Below, piece after piece: positions 17,663-27,218 of a DNA stretch of 64,000 nt; position 1 is the stretch's first letter; every line of letters begins with the position of its first letter. Origin of the DNA: VAXT01 sp963698015 (lineage in GTDB: Bacteria > Actinomycetota > Thermoleophilia > Gaiellales > Gaiellaceae). The notes below the pieces were generated by a model. That model saw nothing but the letters and a program-made list of their open reading frames with translations, did not search any database and was not told where the DNA came from. A program made the translations under genes and the position numbers. The stretch covers positions 1,612,001 to 1,676,000 of the forward strand of contig OY969109.1 of assembly GCA_963698015.1 (NCBI GenBank), in the 5' to 3' direction.

Positions 17663-18172
17663 TCAGATGAGCGATCGGCGCCGCCGCCGGACTCCCACGA
17701 GCCCGAGAGCAAGCAGCACCGGGATTCCGAGTGCGAGCGGCACGACTCCGCCGGAGTTGAGTCGTCGCTTTTCCGCGACCGTCGTCCGCAGAGGGTTGCT
17801 GGCCGTCACCGTGTCGGCACCGTTGCGGTCGACGGCCGCGACGTAGACCACGAAGTGCCCGCTGTTGACCGCCTGCACGGTCCACTCGATCCGCCTCGAC
17901 TCGCCCGCGGCGAGCGTTCCGAGGTAGCGCGTCCGGTGGGACGACCAGTCCTCGGGGTCGACGTAGACGCTCGGGTCGAGGCTGACGATGTTCAGGTGCG
18001 CGACCATGTCCGGCACCGGTTGCGACTCGAGGTTGCGAAGCGTCGACGAGAAGTGGAACTTCTCCCCGATCCGGGTCGACACGCCCGTCCGGTCGAGCTC
18101 GACCGTGACGGCCCCGGCCGAAGGCGCAAGGACGGCCGCGCCGATCAGCAGCGAGACGACGAGCCGCTTCAC
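17663..18172 (-). CDS. Exported, membrane-anchored Ig-like protein
   Basis: A 169-residue protein with an N-terminal signal peptide (VSLLIGAAVLAPSAGA), a beta-rich domain of about 110 residues resembling CARDB/Ig-like folds (ESRRIEWTVQAVNSGHFVVY), and a C-terminal membrane helix followed by an Arg cluster (VRRRRR), so the domain lies outside the cell. Its GTG start overlaps the permease stop as GTGA. It probably works with the upstream ABC-2 transporter, perhaps as an extracytoplasmic partner or as cargo. Confidence 0.7.
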   Translation of the reverse strand: MKRLVVSLLIGAAVLAPSAGAVTVELDRTGVSTRIGEKFHFSSTLRNLESQPVPDMVAHLNIVSLDPSVYVDPEDWSSHRTRYLGTLAAGESRRIEWTVQAVNSGHFVVYVAAVDRNGADTVTASNPLRTTVAEKRRLNSGGVVPLALGIPVLLALGLVGVRRRRRSLI

Positions 18173-18975
18173 GGCCGCTCTCCGGCCCGCAGCGAGACGC
18201 GTCCGCCGAAGAGAAGCGCAGCCGCGCACGCGAGCACCGCCGCGATCACGGGCGACACGAGCCAGGACGCGTCCTGCCCTGCGCCGTGCCCGTCGACGAC
18301 GATCTTCCCCAGGTAGTGCAAGCCGGAGCTGAGCGGGTCGATCCGGAGCAGTAGGTCGCCCGCCCAGCCCTGCTGCGCGCCGGTCGGCATCTGGTTCGGC
18401 GCGTAGAGCGCGAGCAGGACGAAGAGGCTGATCGAGAGGCTCATGCGGTTCGAGCCGGCGAGCGCGCTGATCAGCAGGCCGAGCCCCGCGAGGAAGACGG
18501 CAAGCAGCGTCCCGACCCCGAGGCCCGAGAGGAGGCTGACTCCAACGATGTTGATTCCGCGGCCGATGAACCAGACGTACGGGATGAGGACGAGGAAGGC
18601 GCCGAGCCAGAGCGACAGCGCGGCCAGCCCCTTGCCGATCACAAGCTCCCGCCGCGGCGCAGGTGTCAGCAGGAGCGATTCGAGGGTGCCGCGCTCGCGC
18701 TCGCCGCTGAGCGCGTCCGCCGCGCCGAGCAGCACGATCAGCGCTCCTACGGCGACCCCGATCTGGAGCGTCAGGTTCACCGCCTCGCGCTGCTCGAGGA
18801 AGTTGAGCGCCTGGTTCGTCGCCACGAGGTACGTCGTGACGCTGACCAGGACGCTGAAGGCGAGCATCATCGCGAGCGCGCGGCCGGCGATCCACAGATC
18901 TCGCAGCTCCTGCCCGGCGACCACGAGCCAGGCCGGTGTCGCCACCCGTGGAGCCGAGTGCTCGAGCGTCGTCAT
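18169..18975 (-). CDS. ABC-2 type transporter permease
   Basis: A 268-residue membrane protein with six predicted helices. The family hallmark SGERERGTLESLLLTPAPRRE lies after the second helix; this is the cytoplasmic coupling region typical of ABC-2/NatB-like exporters. It overlaps the ATPase stop by one base (TGATG) and the following exported protein by four. Together they form a three-gene exporter unit. Cargo is unknown; related systems export polymers, antibiotics or sodium. Confidence 0.85.
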   Translation of the reverse strand: MTTLEHSAPRVATPAWLVVAGQELRDLWIAGRALAMMLAFSVLVSVTTYLVATNQALNFLEQREAVNLTLQIGVAVGALIVLLGAADALSGERERGTLESLLLTPAPRRELVIGKGLAALSLWLGAFLVLIPYVWFIGRGINIVGVSLLSGLGVGTLLAVFLAGLGLLISALAGSNRMSLSISLFVLLALYAPNQMPTGAQQGWAGDLLLRIDPLSSGLHYLGKIVVDGHGAGQDASWLVSPVIAAVLACAAALLFGGRVSLRAGERP

Positions 18976-19805
18976 CAGGACGTCATCTCGAGGAACGCGT
19001 CGCTGAGGCGTCCATGCTCGACCTCGAGGTCGAGCACCGGGACGCCGGCTTCTGTGAGGGCTTCTTTCGCCTGTTCGCTCAACTCGGCCGGCACGCGCAC
19101 CTGCGCGGCCCGCGGAGCTGCGGCCCGGGAGGCGACCTCGGCGACAGTCCCGTACACGACGACGCGCCCGCGGTGAATGATCAGCACGCGGTCGCAGACC
19201 TCCTCGACCTCGGCGAGGAGATGCGTGCTGAGCACGACCGTTGCGCCGCGATCCCGAGCGATGCGGCCTACGAGCCCGAGCACCTGGCGCTGGCCGGCTG
19301 GATCGAGGCCCAGAGTCGGCTCGTCGAGGAAGACGACCTGTGGGTCGTTGACGAGGGCGCGTGCGATGCCGAGGCGCTGCCGCATCCCCCGGCTGTAAGC
19401 CGAAACGACAGAGCTGGCGCGCTCGTCGAGGCGCACCTCCCCGAGCAGCCTGCGTGCCGAGGCATGCGCCGAACTCCGGGACTGCCCGTAGAGCCGCGCG
19501 TGGTACCGGAGGAACTCTTCGCCGGTCTGCCCGTCCGGGTAGCCGGCGCTCTCGGGCAGGACGCCGACCCGGCGGCGGATCTCCTCCGGTCGGCTGTCGG
19601 GAATCCCGGCCACCTCGAAGGAGCCGGCCGTCGGCCGGAGGATCGTCGTCACCATCCGGATCAGCGTCGTCTTGCCGGCCCCGTTCGGCCCGAGGAAGCC
19701 GAGCACCACGCCCGGCTCGAGCTCGAGGTCGAGCGGCTCGACCGCCCTCAGCGGGCCGTACGACTTGGTCAGACCCCGCGTGACAAGTGCAGCAGCCACA
19801 GGCAT
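18975..19805 (-). CDS. ABC transporter ATP-binding protein
   Basis: A 276-residue ATPase with Walker A GPNGAGKTT (residues 39-47), signature YSRGMRQRLGIARAL, Walker B VVFLDEPTLGLDPAG and the switch His in STHLLAEVE. The C-terminal extension of about 60 residues is typical of NatA/CcmA-type partners of ABC-2 permeases. The ATG at 19805 is chosen because upstream in-frame sequence runs back toward the previous gene and adds Arg-rich, non-family residues. It is the first gene of the exporter unit. Confidence 0.9.
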   Translation of the reverse strand: MPVAAALVTRGLTKSYGPLRAVEPLDLELEPGVVLGFLGPNGAGKTTLIRMVTTILRPTAGSFEVAGIPDSRPEEIRRRVGVLPESAGYPDGQTGEEFLRYHARLYGQSRSSAHASARRLLGEVRLDERASSVVSAYSRGMRQRLGIARALVNDPQVVFLDEPTLGLDPAGQRQVLGLVGRIARDRGATVVLSTHLLAEVEEVCDRVLIIHRGRVVVYGTVAEVASRAAAPRAAQVRVPAELSEQAKEALTEAGVPVLDLEVEHGRLSDAFLEMTS

Positions 19806-19846
19806 CCGCACGGTACGGAGGCGAGATGAGCGGAAGATGAGAGGCG

Positions 19847-20458
19847 CTAGCCGGGTACGAGGTGAATGTTGAACGTCGCGCCGCCGGCCACGCCCATCAG
19901 CCGCACCCACAGCGCGACGTACAGCTCTTGCCCGCGTGCGGCGGTGATGTCGCCGAGATCGAGGATCCGCTCGGCGGGCCAGCCGAAGCTCTTGAGCAGC
20001 TCCACGACCCGAGCCTTGGCCTCGTCGTCGTTCCCGCTCACGAAGACGTCGTGCTCGCCGGGAACGATGCTCGGGTCGACCATCACGTTCGCGTTCACCG
20101 TGTTCAGCGCCTTGACCACCTTCGCCTCGGGAAAGGCGCGCTGGATCCGCTCGCCGAGGCTGTCGTCGATGGAGACGCCGACGAGCGGCGGCCCGCCCTG
20201 CGAGAAATCGAGCGGGTTGGCGACGTCGACGAGAACCTTCCCCGAGAGGTTCTCCGCGCCTGCGGCGTTCAACGCGTCGAGCGAGGCGAGGCCGTTCGTG
20301 CAGTTGAAGACGAGCTCCCCGTGAGCGGCCGCATCGGCGAACGGGACCGCGTCGTCTCCGGCCGAGCGCGACCCGACGAGCACGTCGTGGCCGAGCTCGC
20401 GCAGCTTCCCGGCGATCGTCCTGCCGACGACTCCGGTTCCGAGCACGCCGATCCTCAT
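19847..20458 (-). CDS. NADPH-dependent F420 reductase-like oxidoreductase
   Basis: This 203-residue Rossmann protein begins MRIGVLGTGVVGRTIAGKL, the NADP-binding loop of the Fno/NpdG family, followed by VLVGSRSA, LVDVANPLDFSQG and VVKALNTVNANVMVDP, segments I associate with F420H2:NADP oxidoreductase relatives. The family transfers hydride between NADPH and coenzyme F420, common in Actinobacteria, though some members act on other electron carriers. The start codon overlaps base by base with an ATG of the divergent GNAT gene, so the GNAT start is probably further in. Confidence 0.75.
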   Translation of the reverse strand: MRIGVLGTGVVGRTIAGKLRELGHDVLVGSRSAGDDAVPFADAAAHGELVFNCTNGLASLDALNAAGAENLSGKVLVDVANPLDFSQGGPPLVGVSIDDSLGERIQRAFPEAKVVKALNTVNANVMVDPSIVPGEHDVFVSGNDDEAKARVVELLKSFGWPAERILDLGDITAARGQELYVALWVRLMGVAGGATFNIHLVPG

Positions 20459-20483
20459 GAGCGTCAGTCTACGATCGGAGCCG

Positions 20484-20963
20484 TTGACGGAGATTCGGGA
20501 CGCTCGAGCGGAAGAAGGGCCGATCCTGGCCGCGGTGCAGGAGCGAGCGTCTGTCGCCGCGCTCGCGCACATCTTCCCGCCCGACCTGTACCCCTATCCG
20601 CGCGAGGCGGTGCACGCGCGCTGGGTTGCTGCGGTCGCCGAGCCCGAGACGCGGGCGCTGATCGCCGTGAGCAATGAGGTGCCTGTCGGCGCGGCCTGTG
20701 TGACGGAGGGCTGGCTCGCCGGGCTCTACGTCGTCCCGGAGCTGTGGGGCACCGGGCTCGCGGACGAGCTCCACGGCCGCGCGCTCGAGGTCGTGCGCTC
20801 GCTCGGTTCCGCGTTCTGCAGGCTCTGGGTGCTCGAGGACAACATGCGTGCGCGACGCTTCTACGAGCGCCGCGGGTGGCTCGAGAACGGCCAGACGCGC
20901 GTCGTCGAGTTCCCGCCCAACCCGCTCGACATCGGCTACACGCTCGACTTCGGGAAGGTTTGA
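20484..20963 (+). CDS. GNAT-family N-acetyltransferase
   Basis: A 159-residue single-domain GNAT. The acetyl-CoA loop is WGTGLADELH (about residues 88-97) after the strand LYVVPELWG; the C-terminal VLEDNMRARRFYERRGW is the usual helix-strand closing the fold. An ATG at 20457 would make it nine residues longer, but it overlaps the start codon of the divergent oxidoreductase; a TTG at 20484 opens directly into the first strand and is my choice, without certainty. The substrate is unknown. Confidence 0.72.
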   Translation: MTEIRDARAEEGPILAAVQERASVAALAHIFPPDLYPYPREAVHARWVAAVAEPETRALIAVSNEVPVGAACVTEGWLAGLYVVPELWGTGLADELHGRALEVVRSLGSAFCRLWVLEDNMRARRFYERRGWLENGQTRVVEFPPNPLDIGYTLDFGKV

Positions 20964-21020
20964 CGGAACGTTGCTCGTCGCCGGGGTGCGATGGTCGTTC
21001 CGAGGCCGCGGAGGCAGGGA

Positions 21021-21046
21021 GCCCCGGTAATCGCCATTACCGGGGC
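21021..21046. repeat. Perfect 11-bp inverted repeat between the GNAT and gltX genes
   Basis: The arms GCCCCGGTAAT and ATTACCGGGGC pair perfectly around a CGCC loop. The hairpin lies 57 bp after the GNAT stop and about 80 bp before gltX. No T-run follows on either strand, so it is either a terminator that lacks a U-tract or an operator-like palindrome. AT pairs at the tip of such a GC-rich stem are unusual for this genome. Confidence 0.6.
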
Positions 21047-21126
21047 GACTGAGGACCCGGCCTCGGGGTGAGCAGCGCGGCCCGGCGGCTCAGCCATGTT
21101 TCGTCGAACCTTCCTACACTGGCTTC

Positions 21127-22099
21127 ATGACGAGAGTGCGCTTCGCACCGAGCCCGACCGGGTCGCTCCACGTCGGCAACGCCCTGAGCGCGGTCGCGAA
21201 TCGGGACTTCGGCGACTGGTTTCTCCTGCGGATCGACGACACCGACGCGTCGCGCAACATCCCAGGCGGCGAGGAGGCGATTCGCGCCGACCTCGAGTGG
21301 CTCGGCGTCGAGTGGGACGCGGGGCCGGTGCGCCAGAGCGAGCGGCAGGGCGTGTACGGCGAAGCCGCGGCGCGCATCGGCGGGGATCGGTTCGGGAAGA
21401 TCACCCTCCTCCGCGAGGACGGAACCGCCACGTACCAGCTGGCGAGCGTCGTGGACGACATCGAGTTCGGGATCACGCACGTGATTCGCGGCAACGACCA
21501 CCGTCCGAACGAGCAGCTCCATCGCGACCTGACGCGGGCACTGGGCGCCGAGCCGCCTGAGTACCTCCACCACGGGCTGATCCTGGGCGAGGACGGGCGC
21601 AAGCTCTCGAAGCGCGAGTTCGGTTCGACCGTCGCCTCGCTCCGCGATGCGGGCATCCCGGCCCAGGCGGTTCGCCGCTACCTGGACGAGCTGGGCCTTC
21701 CGAAGCACGACGTCCACTACGACGTTCCACGCATCCGCCGGCTCTCGATCGAGGCGATCGCGGCGATGAGCGACGAGGAGCTGGCGGCCGCGGCCGGTGC
21801 GCCGATCGAGGTCGTCCCGGCGCTGCGAGGTGCGCGCGACCTCGTCGAGGCCCATGACTATGCGCGCCAGGTGCTCGAGCCCGAGCCCGTCTCCCTCGGC
21901 GAGGACGCCCGCCCGACGCTCGAGCGGTTCAAGGAGCTGAACGCGAACGGGACAGGGGCGAAGGACGTCGTCCGCGAGTTGAAGGCGGTCGGTGGGGACC
22001 TCCGCGCGCTCCGGCTCGCGCTGACCGGACGGGAGCGTGGCCCCGAGCTGTCGGCGATCCTCGCGGCCCTGCCCAGCGACGAAGCCGTGAGGCGGGTCG

Positions 22100-22113
<14 letters not shown>
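21127..22113 (+). CDS. gltX: Compact glutamyl-tRNA synthetase-family enzyme
   Basis: A 328-residue class I aminoacyl-tRNA synthetase. The start FAPSPTGSLHVGNAL is the HIGH region; YQLASVVDD and THVIRGNDH follow; the KMSKS loop is KLSKR at about residues 159-163. The normal GluRS insert between the first half-site and YQLA (about 100 residues with the Cys-X-Cys zinc site) is missing, and the C-terminal anticodon region is short (about 165 residues after KLSKR). The ending LRLALTGRERGPEL does match full-length GluRS. It could be the cell's GluRS or a GluQ-type paralogue. It overlaps cysS by 14 bp. Confidence 0.75.
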
Positions 22114-23382
<1,269 letters not shown>

Positions 23383-23386
<4 letters not shown>

Positions 23387-24099
23387 CCGCCGACCAGGTG
23401 TACGGGCGGCGCGCGGTGCGGGAGGCGATCCGCGGCCCGCGGGAGGTGCTCGAGCTGTGGGCGACCGAGCGCGCCATCGCCGCCGAGCCGTGGCTCCAAG
23501 AGACACGTCCCGGGACCAGGTCCCGGGTCATGGCTGAAAGGGAGTTGACCGAGAAGGTTGGTACGCGCGACCACCAGGGCGTCGTCGCCAAGGTCGCGCC
23601 GTACCGGTACGCGGACGCCTACGAGCTCGCGCAGCAGCCGAGCCCGCTGCTCGTTTGCCTCGACCGCGTGACCGACCCGCGGAACCTCGGCGCCGTCGCC
23701 CGGAGCGCCGAAGGAGCTGGCGCGACCGGGATCGTCGTCCCCGCCCACGGCTCGGCGATGGTGACGCCCGCGGTCTGCCGCTCGTCCGCCGGAGCGGTCG
23801 AGCACGTTCCGATCGCCGTCGTCCAGAACCTCGCCCGCTATCTCGGCGAGGTGAAGGGGCCCGACCTGTGGGTCTACGGCGCCGCGGGTGAGTCCGGCAA
23901 GCCGATGTGGGAGACCAACCTCTCGGGCGGCGCAGCGTTCGTCTTCGGCGCCGAGGGACGCGGTCTACGGCCGCTCGTCCGCCGAACCTGCGACGAGCTC
24001 GTCGCGATCCCGCTCGCCGGCACCGTCGAGTCGCTGAACGTCAGCGTCGCGGTTGCTGTCTTGCTCTACGAAGCGCGCAGGCAGCGCGACAGTGGCTGA
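23383..24099 (+). CDS. rlmB: SpoU/TrmH-family rRNA 2'-O-methyltransferase (RlmB-like)
   Basis: This 238-residue SPOUT methyltransferase has an N-terminal substrate-binding domain starting VYGRRAVREAI and a knotted catalytic domain with the three TrmH motifs: DRVTDPRNLGAVARSAEGAG (motif 1, catalytic Arg), FVFGAEGRGL (motif 2) and IPLAGTVESLNVSVAVAV (motif 3, the knot). RlmB methylates G2251-equivalent 23S rRNA. The cysS-rlmB-NYN order is widespread in Gram-positives, which supports the assignment. Start ATG overlaps the cysS stop as ATGA. Confidence 0.9.
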
Positions 24100-24529
24100 A
24101 GCAACCTTCTATCTCTTCGACGGCTTCAACCTGCTGCACGCGGGCGGCTTCGCGGACTCCCGGGAAATGACAGACAAGCTCGCGAGCTTCGTCGCCGAGA
24201 AGGGCGCGCGCGGCGTTCTCGTCTTCGACGGGACCGGGGAGGACCTGACCTACGGCCCGCTCGAGGTGCGTTTCGCCGAGGACGCGGACTCGCTGCTCGA
24301 GCGGCTGGCGGCGGAGCACCGAGGAACGGAGCAGGTCTGCCTCGTCTCGTCCGACTCCGCCGTGCGCGGCACCTCGGGCCAGGAGGTGATGAAGCTCTCC
24401 TCGGCGACGTTCTCACGCGACTTCGAGCTGGAAAGCCACCGCGAGCACAAGCCGATGCGCGTCGAGGACAAGCTCGACTCGGAGACGCGGGCGAAGCTAG
24501 AAGAGCTGAGAAGGGGCAAGGGTCAATAA
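24092..24529 (+). CDS. NYN-domain ribonuclease (YacP/Rae1-like)
   Basis: A 145-residue NYN protein opening with VAEATFYLFDGFNLLHAG, containing the first acidic residue and Asn of the PIN-like active site; further acidic residues lie in LVFDGTGED and VSSDSAVRGTSGQ. Bacillus Rae1, from the same gene neighbourhood, is a ribosome-dependent mRNA endonuclease. The GTG at 24092 overlaps the rlmB stop by 8 bp. The C-terminus is a charged helix (KLDSETRAKLEELRRGK). It ends the gltX-cysS-rlmB operon. Confidence 0.8.
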   Translation: MAEATFYLFDGFNLLHAGGFADSREMTDKLASFVAEKGARGVLVFDGTGEDLTYGPLEVRFAEDADSLLERLAAEHRGTEQVCLVSSDSAVRGTSGQEVMKLSSATFSRDFELESHREHKPMRVEDKLDSETRAKLEELRRGKGQ

Positions 24530-24552
24530 CGAACGGGACCTTTGCAGAATTC

Positions 24553-24592
24553 TTGTAATTTCTTGACATAGGTGCTACTTTGGCGCTAGCAA
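24553..24592 (+). promoter_or_regulatory. Promoter region upstream of the sigma factor gene
   Basis: An A/T-rich patch unlike its surroundings offers two overlapping promoters. One is TTGTAA (24553-24558), a 17-bp spacer and TACTTT (24576-24581). The other has a perfect -35 TTGACA (24563-24568) with TAGCAA 18 bp later (24587-24592). Both would start transcription shortly before the sigma gene at 24630. No ribosome-binding site is obvious there. Confidence 0.55.
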
Positions 24593-24629
24593 AAGGCACT
24601 ACTGCAAACGCTCAGAAACCCGTGCGCCT

Positions 24630-25301
24630 ATGGCCGCCGCCGCCCGTCCAGCCCCTGGCCCCCGCCGACAGCAGAAGGCGGAGCGTGAGCTCGAGGATCT
24701 CCAGCTCGTCGTCAAGGCGCGCAACGGGGACTCCGCCGCGATGGATCACCTCATCCGGCGGTACACCGGGTTCGTCCGGCTGAAGGCGAGCTCGTACTTC
24801 CTCGCCGGCGGTGACGGGGAGGATCTCGTCCAGGAAGGGCTGATCGGGCTCTACAAGGCCGTCCGCGACTTCCGCCACGACAAGGAGACGTCGTTCCGCT
24901 CCTTCGCCGAGCTCTGCGTGACGCGCCAGATCATCACGGCGATCAAGACCGCGACCCGCTTCAAGCACTCGCCGCTGAACAGCTACATCTCGTTCAGCCA
25001 CACGCCCGCGGGCCAGGATCCCGACGGCGAGTGCACGCTCGGCGATGCGCTACCGGGCTCGCACGTGAACGACCCGGTCGTCTCCGTGATCTCGACCGAG
25101 GAGCTGCAGAGCCTCGTCTTCTGCCTCGGCACCGGCCTCTCGCAACTCGAAGCCGATGCGCTGCGCCTGTACCTCGAGGGCTCGTCCTACGAGGAGATGG
25201 CCGAGCTGCTGGACTGCGACACGAAGACGATCGACAACGCGCTCCAGCGCGTCAAGCGGAAGATCTACACGCACCAGCGCTCGCGCCAGGTCCTGCAGTA
25301 G
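24630..25301 (+). CDS. Sigma-70 family factor of the SigH/Spo0H type
   Basis: A 223-residue sigma factor. Region 2 includes RYTGFVRLKASSYFLAGGDG, the core-binding DLVQEGLIGLYKAVRDFR and the -10-recognition FRSFAELCVTRQIITAIKTA. Region 4 has SQLEADALRLYLEGSSYEEM and the helix-turn-helix CDTKTIDNALQRVKRKI. This arrangement matches the Spo0H/SigH group of Bacillus, which in actinobacteria without sporulation must do something else. It has its own promoter and stands between the tRNA-synthetase operon and tRNA-Thr. I leave the symbol blank because sigH means a different factor in many actinobacteria. Confidence 0.85.
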   Translation: MAAAARPAPGPRRQQKAERELEDLQLVVKARNGDSAAMDHLIRRYTGFVRLKASSYFLAGGDGEDLVQEGLIGLYKAVRDFRHDKETSFRSFAELCVTRQIITAIKTATRFKHSPLNSYISFSHTPAGQDPDGECTLGDALPGSHVNDPVVSVISTEELQSLVFCLGTGLSQLEADALRLYLEGSSYEEMAELLDCDTKTIDNALQRVKRKIYTHQRSRQVLQ

Positions 25302-25393
25302 CGCTCCAGGTCGCCGACGCGGGTCGTGGCCGTGTCCATTTGGACAACAGTTGAGAGCCCGGACGACCGAAAGTGGCGTACGATGAAGCAACC

Positions 25394-25466
25394 GCCGGAG
25401 TAGCTCAGTTGGTAGAGCGTGTGATTTGTAATCACGAGGTCGGGGGTTCGAGTCCCTCCTCCGGCT
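25394..25466 (+). tRNA. tRNA-Thr (anticodon TGT)
   Basis: A complete cloverleaf of 73 nt. The acceptor arm GCCGGAG pairs with CTCCGGC; the D arm is GCTC...GAGC; the anticodon stem TGTGA/TCACG encloses the loop TTTGTAA with anticodon TGT (reads ACA); the T arm is GGGGG TTCGAGT CCCTC. The CCA end is not encoded. A possible -10 (TACGAT, 25379-25384) lies 10 bp upstream. Confidence 0.97.
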
Positions 25467-25596
25467 CTGTGGGCCGTGACCTCTGACCTGTTCACCGCCG
25501 CAGCGCGCGGCACAGGCCGCGTAGCTACCATGCCGGCGGCGCTTCCGGGCGCCGTCTCATGACGGATCGCTGACCCGATAACGAGTTTCCCGCGCA

Positions 25597-25615
25597 TTTT
25601 CGGCGAAGCCGAAAA
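25597..25615. repeat. 8-bp hairpin upstream of the ABC-F gene
   Basis: TTTTCGGC and GCCGAAAA pair perfectly around a GAA loop, 61 bp before the ABC-F start. It could end upstream transcription or form part of an attenuating leader, as occurs for several antibiotic-resistance ABC-F genes. The 210-bp stretch between the tRNA and the ABC-F start holds no other feature I recognise. Confidence 0.45.
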
Positions 25616-25676
25616 GTGAGTGCCGCGCAGCGGCGCGAACCCGGGGCGTGGGCCATCGGTTCAGGAGGTCCCTTCG

Positions 25677-27218
25677 ATGCAGCACTTCGGCGGCACGCTC
25701 GCCGCACACGACATATCGGTTCACCGCGGAGCGGACGCGATCCTCGAGCGCGTCTCGCTCGCGGTCACGCCCGGCAGCCGGATCGGCGTCGTCGGCCCGA
25801 ACGGCCGCGGCAAGACGACGCTCCTGCGCGCGCTCGCCGGCCTCGAGGAGCTGGACGGCGGCTCCGTGAAGCGCAACCCGCCGAGCCTGCGGGTCGGCTA
25901 CCTCCCGCAGGAGCGCGACCTCCGTTCGGACGAGACGCTGCTCGCCTACCTCGAGCGGCGCACTGCGGAGGAGGCGACGACCGAGTTCGAGGCGCGGGCC
26001 GGTGCCGTGCTGAGGCGCGTCGGCCTCGACCTCGAGCTCGACCGGCGCGTGGCCGAGCTCTCCGGCGGGGAGCAGAGTCGAGCCGCTCTCGCCTCGATCC
26101 TCCTAGCGCGCTTCGACGCCTACCTGTTCGACGAGCCGACGAACGACCTCGACTTCGACGGCCTCGATCTGCTCGAGCGCTTCCTGCTGAGGCTCCACGG
26201 GGGCTTCATCGTCGTCTCGCACGACCGCGCGTTCCTCGACCGGACGGTGAACCGGATCGTCGAGCTCGAGTCGGGCACCGAGCGCGTGCATCACTACACC
26301 GGGGGCTGGAGCGAGTACGAGGCCGCGCGCGAGCGGACCCGCTCCGAGCACGAGCGCGCGTACACACTGTGGAGCGAGGAGCGCTCCCGCTTCGGCGAGC
26401 TGCACCGCGACCGGCGCGAGCAGGCCCGTGTCGCGGGCAAACAGGCGAGCCGCCGTGGCACGCATGCGCTGATGTCGAAGACCCGCGCGGCGGCGCGGCG
26501 CGTCGAGTGGCTCGAGCGCGATCGCGTCGAGAAGCCGTGGCAGCCGTGGGAGCTGAGGCTCGACCTCGCTCCGGCCGGGCGCTCCGGCGATCTCGTCGTT
26601 GCGTTGGAGGACGCGGTCGTCGAGCGCGGGCCGTTCCGGCTGGGGCCGGTCGATTTCGGCGTCCAGTGGGGCGAGCGGCTCTCGATCGCGGGCTCGAACG
26701 GGAGCGGCAAGACGACGCTGATCGATGCGCTGCTCGGGCGCTTGCCGCTCGTCAGCGGGGCTCGCCGAGTCGGTCCGTCGGTCGTCTTCGGCGAGATCGG
26801 ACAGGAGCGGTCGCTGTTCGCTGCGAACGAGCCGCTGATCCGGACCTTCTGCGCGGGATCATCCCTGCGCGAAGGAGAGGCGCGGACGCTCCTGGCGAAG
26901 TTCGACCTCTACGCCGACCACGTGCTGCGGCCGGCCCGGAGCCTCTCGCCGGGCGAGCGCACGCGGGCCGAGCTCGCGCTCCAGGCGGCGCGCGGGGCAG
27001 GCTGCCTCGTGCTCGACGAGCCGACGAACCACCTCGACCTGCCCGCCGTCGAGGAGCTCGAGCGGGCGCTGGGCGCGTTCGACGGCACGCTCATCCTCGT
27101 CACGCACGACAGGCGCTTCCTCGACCGCGTGGGTGTGACCCGTGTCTTCGAACTCAGGCCGGCAGGGCCTGATCCAGATCGGTCCACAGCTCGTCGACGT
27201 CCTCGAGCCCCACGCTGA
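25677..27218 (+). CDS. ABC-F family ATPase
   Basis: This 513-residue protein has two ATP-binding cassettes and no membrane segments. The first Walker A is GPNGRGKTT (40-48) with signature LSGGEQSRAAL and Walker B YLFDEPTNDLDFDG. The second is GSNGSGKTT (about 341) with a variant signature SLSPGERTRAELAL and CLVLDEPTNHLDLPA. The linker between cassettes is Arg/Glu-rich. ABC-F proteins act on the ribosome, either easing translation or protecting it from antibiotics. The ATG at 25677 follows AGGAGG by 8 bp. The 3' end overlaps the convergent PLP enzyme gene by 65 bp. Confidence 0.88.
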   Translation: MQHFGGTLAAHDISVHRGADAILERVSLAVTPGSRIGVVGPNGRGKTTLLRALAGLEELDGGSVKRNPPSLRVGYLPQERDLRSDETLLAYLERRTAEEATTEFEARAGAVLRRVGLDLELDRRVAELSGGEQSRAALASILLARFDAYLFDEPTNDLDFDGLDLLERFLLRLHGGFIVVSHDRAFLDRTVNRIVELESGTERVHHYTGGWSEYEAARERTRSEHERAYTLWSEERSRFGELHRDRREQARVAGKQASRRGTHALMSKTRAAARRVEWLERDRVEKPWQPWELRLDLAPAGRSGDLVVALEDAVVERGPFRLGPVDFGVQWGERLSIAGSNGSGKTTLIDALLGRLPLVSGARRVGPSVVFGEIGQERSLFAANEPLIRTFCAGSSLREGEARTLLAKFDLYADHVLRPARSLSPGERTRAELALQAARGAGCLVLDEPTNHLDLPAVEELERALGAFDGTLILVTHDRRFLDRVGVTRVFELRPAGPDPDRSTARRRPRAPR

